Shown here: one piece after another, positions 9,717 to 18,255 of the stretch
How the letters are laid out: every line of letters starts with the position of its first letter
Position numbering within the stretch: the first letter of the stretch is position 1
NCBI GenBank assembly: GCA_002491565.1
Contig: DKWE01000084.1
Coordinates: forward strand, 1-64,000
Direction: 5' to 3'
Length of the DNA: 64,000 nt
DNA from: Lachnospiraceae bacterium UBA7160
GTDB lineage: Bacteria > Bacillota > Clostridia > Lachnospirales > Lachnospiraceae
Position numbers and translations under genes: made by a program
The notes under the pieces: model-generated
The model's database searches: none
Told to the model about the DNA's origin: nothing
Seen by the model: the letters and a program-made list of their open reading frames with translations, nothing else

Positions 9717-11174
9717 TTACAGCCTGATCACCTGCATTGGCAATTTCAGGTAATAAGAACGAAGGTTAAATTGCTCCAAATGCGGCCGTTCTTCAAAGTA
9801 CATGCGATATCCCATTTCACTGGTCGTACACGGCAGCCATTTTGGAAGCAGTACGTTTTCCGGATTTCCGTTCAAAATAAATGACATCCATGTTTCATTC
9901 ATTAACGCGCAGTAAGCCGCGTCCCGCCTGTCATAGCCCTTTCCTTCCGATTCTTCCGCTGAATAATTAAAGATATAGGGCATCTCCGTAAAATGGTAAG
10001 GAGTCTTATTTCCGGTAAAATTCCAAAGATAGGACCATGTTTTCACCCCGTTTGCCGCAAGGAGCTGCGTCAGCCTCAGCGTTGCATTCCCATATACAAA
10101 TTCTGTCTGCACATGATCAAATGCTTCTGCTGTGGATTCGGTTTTACAAAACTGCCGGTATCTTTCCAGTGCAAGCTTCCAATTTAATCCGTAAGCTGCC
10201 CGAAACGCCTGAACAACCTCTTCTTCCGTTTTTTCCTTTTCCGGATCGCTGTAATAGAGTTCCTGTCGGTTATAACCGATCAACACCTCAATATCCCCGA
10301 CTTTTCCTTCCTGGATATAGTCCTCCGGCGTTTCCAGAATTGTTCGCCCGTCCAATACCGGCCCAAAAAGATGCCCGATATTCACCTGCTGATAGGCACG
10401 CTTCTGTGCCTCTATGATCTTTTCCCCATCCATGGACAGAATTTCTCCGGCATTCGCCTTTTTCAGTCCCAGCTCCTTTAGTATAATCTCTGCAAGCCTG
10501 GTTGCGGTATGGGTATCCCGGATACACTGCGTCGCACCGCTCTGCATAATCGCCCGGTGAAACAATCCCTTTGCTGCCGGAGTCACCATCAGGTTCGCCG
10601 CCGACTTTGCACCGGCCGACTGTCCCATCAGAACTACTTTGTTTTTATCTCCTCCAAATGCTTCAATATTTTCATGCACCCATTTCAGCGCCAAAAGCTG
10701 GTCCAGTAAACCGCAATTTCCCGAATCAGCATATTCTTCTCCAAGAAACTCTTTCAGATACAAATATCCCAACGCGCCCAACCGATAGTTCGGAGCCACC
10801 ATGACAGCTTCTCTTCCCTGAATGAGATGAGGACCGTCAAAAAAGGTATCTGAATTGGCTCCGGAAAAATGACCTCCGCCATGAATGTAAAAGATTACCG
10901 GTCTCTTATTTCCTTCGTGCTCCGGAATCCAGATATTCAGATTCAGGCAATCTTCCGAAAAACCTATCTCGTCGCAATAGCCCTGTTCCTCTGTCTGCAG
11001 GCTTCGTTTTCCATATTTGTCAGCCTTATACACGCCTTCCCACGATTCTGCCGGTACGGGCGGTTTAAACCTAAGCTCTCCCACAGGTGGTTTTGCAAAC
11101 GGGATTCCCTTAAAAGCAATCATTCCGTTCTCCGGATACCCCTCTACCTTCCCGCTCTTCGTTTCAATAATCAA
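9717..11174 (-). CDS. Type-B carboxylesterase/lipase family protein
   Basis: Cytoplasmic alpha/beta-hydrolase of 485 residues hydrolysing a carboxylic ester. The oxyanion-hole segment HGGGHF is at about 98-103, the family signature SEDCLNLNIW at 73-82, and the nucleophile Ser186 in GQSAG at 184-188; a His late in the chain (YHFTEMPYIF region) would complete the triad. I chose the TTG start at 11174 because AGAGGAGG sits 7 nt upstream and the family N-terminus begins there; a longer version from 11219 adds 15 Lys/Arg-rich residues overlapping this ribosome site. No signal peptide, so it acts inside the cell. It is the first gene of the operon and divergent from a LysR regulator that probably controls it. 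Confidence 0.9.
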   Translation of the reverse strand: MIIETKSGKVEGYPENGMIAFKGIPFAKPPVGELRFKPPVPAESWEGVYKADKYGKRSLQTEEQGYCDEIGFSEDCLNLNIWIPEHEGNKRPVIFYIHGGGHFSGANSDTFFDGPHLIQGREAVMVAPNYRLGALGYLYLKEFLGEEYADSGNCGLLDQLLALKWVHENIEAFGGDKNKVVLMGQSAGAKSAANLMVTPAAKGLFHRAIMQSGATQCIRDTHTATRLAEIILKELGLKKANAGEILSMDGEKIIEAQKRAYQQVNIGHLFGPVLDGRTILETPEDYIQEGKVGDIEVLIGYNRQELYYSDPEKEKTEEEVVQAFRAAYGLNWKLALERYRQFCKTESTAEAFDHVQTEFVYGNATLRLTQLLAANGVKTWSYLWNFTGNKTPYHFTEMPYIFNYSAEESEGKGYDRRDAAYCALMNETWMSFILNGNPENVLLPKWLPCTTSEMGYRMYFEERPHLEQFNLRSYYLKLPMQVIRL

Positions 11175-11202
11175 ACCGCTTCCTCCTCTCTTTCTTTTCT
11201 TC

Positions 11203-11232
11203 ATTATACTCTTGACCATATATGCCGTCCAA
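11203..11232 (-). promoter_or_regulatory. Predicted sigma-A promoter of the esterase-transporter operon
   Basis: On the minus strand a -35-like TTGGAC (11232-11227) and a consensus -10 TATAAT (11208-11203) are separated by 18 nt. They lie 29 nt upstream of the chosen TTG start of the carboxylesterase. The adjoining AT-rich stretch 11231-11270, with repeated ATATA/TATAT blocks, is where the divergent LysR protein would be expected to bind. The promoter is a sequence match only. Confidence 0.55.
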
Positions 11233-11304
11233 TATATAATTAATCATATACTATATATCATGTCAGTTATAAGCAACCGTTTTTATCATACATTTGGAGG
11301 TCCT

Positions 11305-12231
11305 ATGGAATTATTACAGCTTCGTTACTTTTGTGAAATTGCAAAGCAGGAAAATATATCCAAGGCAAGCAAGCTTCTTCATGTTTCCCAGCCATCCTTA
11401 AGCCGTACTTTAGCATCTCTTGAGGCTGAACTCGGCGCACAGCTCTTTGACCGTGAAGGAAGAAACATCCGCCTGAATCGCAACGGTGAAATTTATTATA
11501 AACACATCCAGGATGCTCTGAATCTGATTGACAATGCACAGAGTGAGCTTTTGGATTTTAATACCACGCCTTATGGTCATATCACTCTGATCATACTCGC
11601 CGGGTCCAACGTTATGCCAGACCTGCTGATCAACTTCCATAAGCTTTATCCTGATATATCCCTTAATCTCAAGCAACAGATCACGCATAATCTTCAGCAG
11701 GCCAATGATTTTGATTTCGTCATTTCAGCCACTCCAGGTAATTATAAAGGACTTGTCAATATCACTCTGATGGAAGAAGATATCGTAATCGCGGCGCACC
11801 ACAATCATCCCATCGCCCGAAAAGACAATATCCATCTTTCCGAAGCCGCCCCCTATCAGTTCGTCACCTACTCCTCCGGACCCAGCATCCGTGAACTGAC
11901 AGACAGCCTGTGTCTGCAGGCAGGATTCAAACCGGATATCATACTAGAAAGTGACAGTCCCAGCACCTTCAAAAGCTTTATACAATCGCAAATGGGAATT
12001 GCGCTGCTGCCGTACCAGACACAAATGTCCTTCTTCAATTCCATAATCTCTCCGGTACATATCGCTTCACCGGAGTGTAAACGTACCCTTTTTCTCTCCT
12101 ATCCGGAAGGACATTATCTCAATCACGCAGCAAGGATATTTATGGAGTTTTGCGTCGAATTTTTTTCGAAAATCCAGAATGCAAATGATTTATCCTATGG
12201 GGAAGGGAATCCGAAAGGCGGGGCGCTGTAG
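11305..12231 (+). CDS. LysR-family transcriptional regulator
   Basis: DNA-binding regulator of 308 residues. The N-terminal winged helix-turn-helix reads LRYFCEIAKQENISKASK then LHVSQPSLSRTLASLE (about residues 5-45), followed by LGAQLFDREG. The rest is the LysR substrate-binding fold, with ITLIILAGSN near 92 and a PSIRELTDSL segment near 195. ATG 11305 is chosen because TTGGAGG lies 4 nt before it and the HTH starts at once; the open frame runs further upstream without a family match. It is divergent from the esterase/AbrB/SDR/transporter operon 131 nt away, the usual LysR arrangement, so it likely activates that operon in response to a small effector. The effector is not evident. Confidence 0.92.
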   Translation: MELLQLRYFCEIAKQENISKASKLLHVSQPSLSRTLASLEAELGAQLFDREGRNIRLNRNGEIYYKHIQDALNLIDNAQSELLDFNTTPYGHITLIILAGSNVMPDLLINFHKLYPDISLNLKQQITHNLQQANDFDFVISATPGNYKGLVNITLMEEDIVIAAHHNHPIARKDNIHLSEAAPYQFVTYSSGPSIRELTDSLCLQAGFKPDIILESDSPSTFKSFIQSQMGIALLPYQTQMSFFNSIISPVHIASPECKRTLFLSYPEGHYLNHAARIFMEFCVEFFSKIQNANDLSYGEGNPKGGAL

Positions 12232-12270
12232 CAGACGAATGAACTCCCTCATCTGCACAATGCAAAAAGC

Positions 12271-12368
12271 AGAGTGTCGCAATATTGCCGGCAACCACTA
12301 CTACCGGTATACAATTAATTGCAAAGATACCAGTCATTGTGGATTTGCCGCATTTTGCGACACCCTCT
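12271..12368. repeat. Long imperfect hairpin element between convergent genes
   Basis: A 98-nt stretch folds back on itself almost from end to end. The 5' arm (12271-12310) and the reverse complement of the 3' arm (12327-12368) share the blocks GTGTCGCAA, a GCxGGCAA-like block, CCAC and GGTAT in the same order, leaving a loop of about 16 nt. It fills the gap between the LysR gene and the convergent fucosidase gene. It may serve as a bidirectional terminator, but the length and AGAG/CTCT ends also resemble a miniature inverted-repeat element. I saw no second copy in the window. Confidence 0.55.
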
Positions 12369-12387
12369 CTTCTAATCGTGCGTCTGA

Positions 12388-13761
12388 TTAATATACTTCA
12401 ATTGACTTCATAAAAACAGTATCCCTGGCAGCCGTAACATGGACTTTCAGCCTCGTGATCCCATCCGCTGAATCATTGATCAGCGGGTTCTGGAATGCAA
12501 ATGGATTCTGCAATCTGCAGATTTTCCTGTTGCCGATACAGGTTCCCTGATACAGCGGGTATTGTTCCCCGCTTGGAAATTCCGCGGTGATTCGGAACCC
12601 CTCGACTCTCTGCCCCCTCGCCAGATCTTCGCGTAAAACCACATAGTTAAGCTGGCCTAACCCCTTCTTCACCGCTACCTGGTATACCGGCTGAGTCGGC
12701 GGTTGCCCCTCCAGCTTCTCCACGCGCACCGGAGCTTCCGCTCCGAACTCTTCACGGATCTTATCTCCCAGCTCTTTCAGCCTCCGCACATCCTTTTCAT
12801 CAAACAATCCCTCCGGCGTGGGAGGAATATTCAGGTTCATACAGGCGTTTGCCCCCACACTGGTCAGGTATGTCTGATACAGCCGTTCCAGCGAGTGCGG
12901 CTCCTCATCCGGATGCCAGAACCAGCCGGGGCGGATGGACATGTTGATCTCCGCCGGGGCAAACACCAGTCCTTTGGAGTAAAGAATATTGGGCATTGTC
13001 CCCAGCTCTTTTTCTGTATTATAGAGATAACCAAGGCTTCCCTGATTTGCCATAGGCCCCGGCCCTGTCTGGACATCACTGTAAACACAGAGCTCGGACG
13101 GGACAACCGCCCACTCCGAATGCCTGGCAATTCCGCCCTCATTCCCGCACCATCGGATATCCGGTCCAAAATCATTGAAGATCACCGCACCCGGCTGATA
13201 CTTCCGGATCAGCTCAAAATATCTCGGAAAATCGTAAACCTGCCGTTTCCCATTCAGCCCTTCCCCGCAGGCATTGTCAAACCATACGCAAAAGATATCT
13301 CCATAGCCTGTCAGCAATTCTTCCAGCTGATTGCAGAAGTAATCATTGTACGCCAGGGTCCCATAGTATTGAGAATTGCGATCCCAGGGCGACAGATAAA
13401 AGCCGAATTTTATCCCGCCCCTCCGGCATGCATCCGCAGCCTCCTTTACAACATCTCCCGCAAAAGGACTGTTTTTGACTGAATGCTCCGTATATCTGGA
13501 TGGCCACAGGCAGAACCCGTCATGGTGCTTGGCTGTCAGAATCATCCCCTTCATTCCGGCGGATTTCAACGCTTCGACCCACTGGTCACAGTCCAGCCTG
13601 GCCGGATGAAAGATTTCCTCTTTTTCCTGTCCGTCTCCCCACTCCCTGTTCGTATAGGTATTGGGGCCAAAATGAATAAAAGCGTACATCCCCAAGTCGT
13701 ACCACTCCAGCTGCCTTTTCGATGGCGTTACCCGTGCTGCCTCTTTCAAAAAATCTATCAT
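12388..13761 (-). CDS. GH29 alpha-L-fucosidase
   Basis: Glycoside hydrolase of 457 residues, retaining alpha-L-fucosidase family. Family blocks include MYAFIHFGPNTY near residue 25, the LTAKHHDGFCLWPS motif near 75, FGFYLSPWDRN near 120, and the likely nucleophile Asp162 in VWFDNACGEG. A small C-terminal beta domain follows from about residue 330. No signal peptide, so the enzyme is cytoplasmic and acts on imported fucosylated saccharides. ATG 13761 is preferred over 13785 because GAGGGAG sits 8 nt before it. It stands alone on its strand. A sequence near 13790 resembles a catabolite-response element with two mismatches, which would fit sugar control but is weak. Confidence 0.9.
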   Translation of the reverse strand: MIDFLKEAARVTPSKRQLEWYDLGMYAFIHFGPNTYTNREWGDGQEKEEIFHPARLDCDQWVEALKSAGMKGMILTAKHHDGFCLWPSRYTEHSVKNSPFAGDVVKEAADACRRGGIKFGFYLSPWDRNSQYYGTLAYNDYFCNQLEELLTGYGDIFCVWFDNACGEGLNGKRQVYDFPRYFELIRKYQPGAVIFNDFGPDIRWCGNEGGIARHSEWAVVPSELCVYSDVQTGPGPMANQGSLGYLYNTEKELGTMPNILYSKGLVFAPAEINMSIRPGWFWHPDEEPHSLERLYQTYLTSVGANACMNLNIPPTPEGLFDEKDVRRLKELGDKIREEFGAEAPVRVEKLEGQPPTQPVYQVAVKKGLGQLNYVVLREDLARGQRVEGFRITAEFPSGEQYPLYQGTCIGNRKICRLQNPFAFQNPLINDSADGITRLKVHVTAARDTVFMKSIEVY

Positions 13762-13828
13762 GCTGTTTTCTCCCTCAATTTTCATAGTTGTTTTTTACAA
13801 ACGCTTCCGCTTTACTACCGGCGCTACC

Positions 13829-13962
13829 GGTATCATGAAATATCGTGCTTGCACTGTTTTCCCTGTGATTATATAATTATACCTGCAAACTGAAAAAAGG
13901 CAACCTATGTTGTCCTTTTAGCGATCATGATTTATGAAAAATATGGGAGGAATGCAGAATGA
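13829..13962 (+). pseudogene. Relic of an HxlR-type promoter plus the tail of an acetyltransferase gene
   Basis: Positions 13829-13905 closely match 54853-54929, the region between the HxlR gene and the maltose-acetyltransferase-like gene, including a 20-nt identical block ATATAATTATACCTGCAAAC and a promoter (TTGCAC 13849-13854, 17 nt, TATAAT 13872-13877). Immediately after, 13930-13962 reads IYEKYGRNAE then stop, against KKKYWRNAE stop at the end of the intact acetyltransferase (55546). The middle of the gene is missing. So an HxlR-controlled acetyltransferase operon once stood here and suffered an internal deletion that left the promoter and the last codons. A 29-codon open frame (13959-14048) starts on the overlapping ATGA, as does the DUF1349 gene of the intact copy, but it encodes nothing recognisable. 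Confidence 0.7.
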
Positions 13963-14089
13963 GACAAAAGCGGACATTTATGGCCGCGGCAGACGCGAAG
14001 CGGCTGGTCTGTGGATTGCTTGCGTGGAGGAGGCGTGAACCAAAGTAACCGCGCTTCTTCCAGGCAGGCAGACTTGTCACCGTTTTTTC

Positions 14090-14118
14090 TTTACAAATAT
14101 TATTTTCATATTTATAAT
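14090..14118 (+). promoter_or_regulatory. Predicted sigma-A promoter of the TrpX-like gene
   Basis: TTTACA (14090-14095) and TATAAT (14113-14118) with a 17-nt spacer, 36 nt upstream of the start codon. AGGAGG at 14135-14140 is the only ribosome site and lies unusually far (14 nt) from ATG 14155; no closer in-frame start exists. No T-box leader, common before trpX genes, could be recognised upstream. Confidence 0.6.
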
Positions 14119-14154
14119 GAAGAAAAGAAATGATAGGAGGCTGAAGTTACGAAT

Positions 14155-15114
14155 ATGATCAGAAAAAGGAAATGGACTTTACCTACTGCTGTGATCGCTG
14201 CCTGCATTCTGAGCAGCGCTGCCTGCCATGCCGAAGAGAAAACCTATACGGTGGGAATCTGTCAGTTCGCCGGGCATGGGTCGCTGGACTCTGCCACCCG
14301 GGGATTTCAGGATGCCCTGACAGAGAAACTGGGAGACCGCGTGAGCTTTACCGTAAAAAACGCCCAGGGGGACTTCTCCGCCTGTACCATAGCAGTCAAC
14401 ACCCTGATTTCAGAGAATGTAGACCTGATTCTCGCAAATTCCACCACCGCCCTGCAAACGGCGGTCACTGCTACAGACACCATCCCGATCCTGGGGACCT
14501 CCATCACGGAATACGGCGCTGCCCTCCAAATTGAGGATTTTGACGGACTGGTCGGACAAAACGTATCCGGCACTTCTGACCTGGCTCCTCTGGATGGCCT
14601 TGCCGACGTGATCAAAGAGCTGTTCCCCGATGCGGGGAAGATCGGTTTGCTTTACTGTTCTGCAGAGCCAAACTCCCAGTATCAGATCCGTGTGATGCAG
14701 GAAAACCTCGAAGCGCTTGGATATGAGTGCGGAATCTATACCTTCTCAGATTCCAACGAGCTCTCACCCGTCACAACTATCGCCGCGTCTGAGTGTGATG
14801 TCCTCTATGTTCCCACGGACAATGCCGTGGCATCCAACACGGAGCTGATTTCCAACATCTGCGAACCAGAAAAAATCCCGGTAATCACAGGCGATGAGAG
14901 CACCTGCCTGCGCTGCGGCGTTGCCACCCTCTCCATCGATTACTATGACCTGGGCTACACAACGGGAAATATGGCCGCTCGCATCCTTGCGGAAGGGGAG
15001 GATATCTCCACCATGCCTATCGAGTATGCCTCTGAATATACGAAAAAATTCAACAAGGAGCGCTGTGACAGCCTTGGCATTGAAGTGCCGGAGGACTATC
15101 TTCCGCTTGAATAA
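14155..15114 (+). CDS. TrpX-like ABC transporter substrate-binding protein, orphan
   Basis: Secreted binding protein of 319 residues of the PF04392 family (TrpX-like). The N-terminus is a signal peptide (KRKWTLPTAVIAACILSSAA) ending in either a weak lipobox with Cys24 or an AxA-like site CHAEE. The mature part shows the family's repeated lobes: VGICQFAGHGSLD, LGDRVSFTVKNAQGD, VDLILANSTTALQTA, ILGTSITEYGAAL, VAxN-like and VITGDES blocks. In related bacteria the gene is followed by a permease and an ATPase gene, forming a tryptophan or related amino-acid importer. Here the next gene is on the other strand, so this protein is an orphan in the window. The ligand is not certain. Confidence 0.88.
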   Translation: MIRKRKWTLPTAVIAACILSSAACHAEEKTYTVGICQFAGHGSLDSATRGFQDALTEKLGDRVSFTVKNAQGDFSACTIAVNTLISENVDLILANSTTALQTAVTATDTIPILGTSITEYGAALQIEDFDGLVGQNVSGTSDLAPLDGLADVIKELFPDAGKIGLLYCSAEPNSQYQIRVMQENLEALGYECGIYTFSDSNELSPVTTIAASECDVLYVPTDNAVASNTELISNICEPEKIPVITGDESTCLRCGVATLSIDYYDLGYTTGNMAARILAEGEDISTMPIEYASEYTKKFNKERCDSLGIEVPEDYLPLE

Positions 15115-15122
15115 ACAAAAAA

Positions 15123-15148
15123 GTGTGCTCTCGCAGCCAGAAGCACAC
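15123..15148 (+). terminator. Terminator after the TrpX-like gene
   Basis: A 7-bp stem GTGTGCT (15123-15129) with AGCACAC (15142-15148), followed by CTTTTCCTT, 8 nt after the stop codon. A second, stronger stem GGGCACGA/TCGTGCCC (15160-15167 with 15189-15196) follows and could end transcripts converging from the AGCS gene on the other strand. Confidence 0.6.
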
Positions 15149-15245
15149 CTTTTCCTTGCGGGCACGATTGCGAAGCAGTTGCCTCCTCTCGTGCCCATAT
15201 CCATCTTCTAAAAACAATTCACCGTCCGCGGAACTATATGAACAC

Positions 15246-16637
15246 TCACTGCTCATACTCCTGCAGCGCTCCCAGCGCCTCCTTCGACAGAGGGTACAGG
15301 ATAATCAGATTGAAAATCGTCATCAGGCCGACGCCCACATCCCCCAGATCCCACACAACGGTATACTCTGCCAGTCCTCCAATAAAGAGCATCAGCAGCG
15401 CCAGCAGCTTATAGGCGGTCTGAGACACCCAGGAATCCCCAAAAAGATACGCCACGTTGGAACGCGCGTAGAACAAAATTCCGATAAAGGTAGAAAAACT
15501 GAACAGCCACAGAATCACCGCAATGAAGATGCTGCCAAAGGAGCCGAGATGCCAGGTCATAGCCATCTGGAGCAGATCCATTCCTTCCAGTCCGGCAATC
15601 TGCTGTTCCGGAGCCAGCAGCATAATCATCGCTGTACAGGTGCAAATCACAATCGTGTCCACCAGAACGCCAAATGCCTGAAGCAATCCCATCTGAGCCG
15701 GGTGGCTGCAGACAGCCGCCGCAGCAGAACAGGGCGCTGACCCTGACCCGGCCTCATTGGAGAACAGCCCTCTCTTCACTCCATTCATCAGCACAGCCCC
15801 AAAGCCCCCCGCTGCCACCTGGCGCAGCCCAAAGGCTTCCGAAAAAATCCGCTGAAAAATGCCAGGAAGCAGCGTAATATTTTTGAAAATTAAAAACAGC
15901 GTCAGGAAAAAATAGCATCCAGCCATAATAGGCACCAGAATATCCAGTACCTTTACTGTCGCGTTTTTTCTCAGCACAATCACCGCTGCCAATGTGACCA
16001 GAAGCACGGTAGTCACCTCAGGCGGTATATGGAACGCATTGTCAAACGCGGTGGATACCGAATTTCCGATCACCTGGCTGATTCCGCACCAGCAGATCAA
16101 TCCCGACACAGCAAACAAAACTGCCAGCAGAGACTTCCTTGCTCCCTTTCCTTTCTTTCTCCTTCTGTTCACAAAGGCATGAATATAGTAAGCGGGACCT
16201 CCCCGGTATCCCCCGTACAGTGGATCTGGCTCCTTATAGAGCTGCGCCAGTGTCGCCTCGATATAAGCAGTAGAGGAGCCGATCAGAGCAGTCACCCACA
16301 TCCAGAAAATGGCGCCCGCACCGCCGGCGGAAATAGCCGCCACTACGCCTACCAGGTTTCCCATTCCCACCCGGGTAGCCGTGGAGACAATCAGCGACTG
16401 GAATCCGGAGAGTGCGCCTCCCGTCTTCTCCTGGCTCGTGATTGTCAGACGAAGCATTTCTTTCAGTTTCCGAATCGGCAGCGCCCGGGTCCGGATCGTA
16501 AAATAAAGTCCGGTAGGCAAAAGAAGCAGCACAAGAAGCGAAATCCCAAGTACCTTTCCATCCCCAAGCGGCACCTGAAAAAGATCCCCCCACAAAAAAC
16601 GATACACCGACTCAATGACAGACACACACAACTGCAT
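15246..16637 (-). CDS. AGCS-family alanine/glycine:cation symporter
   Basis: Integral membrane protein of 463 residues with about ten to eleven transmembrane segments, importing alanine or glycine (or a related amino acid) with Na+ or H+. Signatures of the family are the early GLYFTIRTR block, SGFQSLIVSTATRVGMGNLVG near residue 90, EATLAQLYKEPD then YRGGPAYYIH near 140, and NEAGSGSAPCSAAAA near 295. The ATG at 16637 is preceded by AAGGGGGA. The gene stands alone. The family assignment is strong; the exact amino acid transported cannot be told from the sequence. Confidence 0.93.
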   Translation of the reverse strand: MQLCVSVIESVYRFLWGDLFQVPLGDGKVLGISLLVLLLLPTGLYFTIRTRALPIRKLKEMLRLTITSQEKTGGALSGFQSLIVSTATRVGMGNLVGVVAAISAGGAGAIFWMWVTALIGSSTAYIEATLAQLYKEPDPLYGGYRGGPAYYIHAFVNRRRKKGKGARKSLLAVLFAVSGLICWCGISQVIGNSVSTAFDNAFHIPPEVTTVLLVTLAAVIVLRKNATVKVLDILVPIMAGCYFFLTLFLIFKNITLLPGIFQRIFSEAFGLRQVAAGGFGAVLMNGVKRGLFSNEAGSGSAPCSAAAAVCSHPAQMGLLQAFGVLVDTIVICTCTAMIMLLAPEQQIAGLEGMDLLQMAMTWHLGSFGSIFIAVILWLFSFSTFIGILFYARSNVAYLFGDSWVSQTAYKLLALLMLFIGGLAEYTVVWDLGDVGVGLMTIFNLIILYPLSKEALGALQEYEQ

Positions 16638-16875
16638 TTATATTTCCCCCTTATCCTCACACCGCTTTCTGCGGAGCCGTCAATAAACACACAGCGAGAG
16701 GCAACTACTTTTCTCACGCCCGCTGCAATTAACATTATCATGAAGCTCCCTGCTTAGCAAGAGAAAATATTTATTTCAGTGCTGTCTGCGAACCATTTAA
16801 ACTAATAGATAGTGCGGAATCCCGAAAACAGAACAACTTTTGGCCGGGCTTTGCCCCATCCCTCCTGAATAATTT

Positions 16876-17721
16876 TTATAACGCAAAAAACGCAACCGCA
16901 ATTGCCCCCGGCCCTACGTGCGTACCGATCGTCGCCCCGATCGAACTAACCGGCAGACTGTCCGCGTTCCCTTTCCATAGTCTTTCGCTGTCCCGAATAT
17001 ATTTTTGCAGCAAGGTATCGTCCAGCCCCGTGTACCCAAGGCGGTACGGTCTGGCGAAATCAACGCCGCCCGCCTTCTCAATCTCGCTGATCAGAAAATT
17101 GTTTCCATTGCGGGAGCCGCGCGCCTTCCCGAGCATCACGACTTCTCCCTCTGTTACCGTCACAACTGGCTTGACCGAGAGCGCGCCGCCCAGAAATGCA
17201 GCCGTTTTCGAGATACGCCCGCCCTTTTTCAGATATTCCAGTGTGTCAAGCAGGCCCAGAACACGAATTTTCTTTTTTTCCTGCTCCAGAATCCGGACGA
17301 TTTCATCCAATTCAAGCCCTTGATCCGACAACTGCAATGCATAAAGCACAAGAATCTGCTCTCCAATCGTTGCATTCATGCTGTCCACAACCCGCACATG
17401 TTCCGCGAAATCTGCTGCGGCAATGCATGCGCTCTGATACGTGCCGGACAGCTTTCCCGACAGCGTCACCACGAGCACCTGCTCCCCTGCCTCAACCGCC
17501 GCCTGATACACAGCCTCAAAATCTCCCGGTGAGATCAGGCTCGTGACCGGCAGCTCATCGCTCTCTATTAGCTTCTCGTAAAACTCCTGATGATTGATCG
17601 TAACCCCGTCCAGATACTCTGTCTCTCTGAATCTGACCGTCATTGGCAGAACCGTGAGATCCTGCCTGTCCGGCTCCATAATATCTGACGCGGAATCTGT
17701 GATAATTCTCAGCTTACCCAT
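16876..17721 (-). CDS. DegV-family fatty-acid-binding protein
   Basis: Cytoplasmic protein of 281 residues of the DegV/EDD family. These bind a fatty acid and, as FakB, hand it to the kinase FakA. The family start LRIITDSASDI, the DGVTINHQEFYEKL block near 50, TSLISPGDF near 77, TLSGKLSGTYQSA near 105, GRISKTAAFLG near 180 and the late GATIGTHVGPGA are all present. ATG 17721 overlaps the end of the marR-like gene by 8 nt, so translation is coupled; the frame continues upstream to 17808 but without family residues. Co-transcription with a MarR regulator suggests lipid or envelope control of this operon, which is inference. Confidence 0.92.
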   Translation of the reverse strand: MGKLRIITDSASDIMEPDRQDLTVLPMTVRFRETEYLDGVTINHQEFYEKLIESDELPVTSLISPGDFEAVYQAAVEAGEQVLVVTLSGKLSGTYQSACIAAADFAEHVRVVDSMNATIGEQILVLYALQLSDQGLELDEIVRILEQEKKKIRVLGLLDTLEYLKKGGRISKTAAFLGGALSVKPVVTVTEGEVVMLGKARGSRNGNNFLISEIEKAGGVDFARPYRLGYTGLDDTLLQKYIRDSERLWKGNADSLPVSSIGATIGTHVGPGAIAVAFFAL

Positions 17722-18175
17722 AATACTCCTCCTGTTCTCTGATATACAGCGCAAGATTCTCCCTGATCTGCTCCAGAGACCGGTAAAACACCTCCCGCTG
17801 TGCATCATCCATGCCGCTGCCGCCGTTAAAAAGCGCAGCCTCTATTCTCATATTGATCTTTTTCACGAGCTCCTGCCCTTCTGCTGTCAACGTATACCGC
17901 ATCCGGTAAGCGCGCTTATTTTCCGGCACTTCACAGGTTACAAGCCCTTTTTCCCGCAATTGTGCCAGACACCGTGAAATCGCAGCCTTATCCTCCCCGC
18001 ACAGTCTCGTCATCTGCGCAGCATTCAGCCCTTCCTCATGTGTACCAAGATAGTACAGGCACATTGCATGATTCGCCCGCAGCCCGAACCTGCGCATCTC
18101 CAGATCCTTGATCCTCTGGATAAAACGGTTCAGCTCAGGAATTGCAGTTGCGAAGGTTTCAAACCGGTTTCTCAT
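17714..18175 (-). CDS. MarR-family transcriptional regulator
   Basis: DNA-binding regulator of 153 residues. The winged-helix region runs from about residue 35 to 105, with LNAAQMTRLCGEDKAAISRCLAQL as helix-turn-helix and EKGLVTCEVPENKRAYRMRY as wing. ATG 18175 is chosen because AGGAGG lies just upstream; the frame extends to 18211 but crosses that site. It overlaps the degV-like gene by 8 nt and is probably autoregulated through the palindrome at 18238-18255. The inducing ligand is unknown, though the fatty-acid-binding partner hints at a fatty acid. Confidence 0.92.
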   Translation of the reverse strand: MRNRFETFATAIPELNRFIQRIKDLEMRRFGLRANHAMCLYYLGTHEEGLNAAQMTRLCGEDKAAISRCLAQLREKGLVTCEVPENKRAYRMRYTLTAEGQELVKKINMRIEAALFNGGSGMDDAQREVFYRSLEQIRENLALYIREQEEYYG

Positions 18176-18223
18176 TTTTACTTCCTCCTGTTTTTCCCGA
18201 ATTACACGCAAATCATCTTTTGC

Positions 18224-18255
18224 ATCTTATCACATGCATGTTGAAAAATCAACAT
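18224..18255 (-). promoter_or_regulatory. marR-degV promoter with overlapping palindromic operator
   Basis: On the minus strand TTGATT (18252-18247) and TAAGAT (18229-18224) are 17 nt apart. The perfect inverted repeat ATGTTGA-AAAA-TCAACAT (18238-18255) covers the -35 box. A MarR dimer bound there would block polymerase, so autoregulation is likely. Both elements are sequence matches only. Confidence 0.6.

Noticed and set aside
11017..11304. Longer LysR protein starting at 11017
   Set aside because: The extra residues are antisense to the esterase gene; a good ribosome site and the helix-turn-helix start at 11305.
13785..13800. Catabolite-response element before the fucosidase
   Set aside because: Two mismatches to the consensus at otherwise fixed positions; too weak to list as a feature.
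13959..14048. 29-codon open frame after GGGAGG
   Set aside because: It begins on the ATGA of the acetyltransferase relic and has no recognisable product; most likely fused debris rather than a peptide gene.
14035..14100. T-box leader before the TrpX-like gene
   Set aside because: Only an ACCGCG fragment resembles the T-box core; the conserved longer motif, a specifier loop and the terminator/antiterminator pair could not be found.
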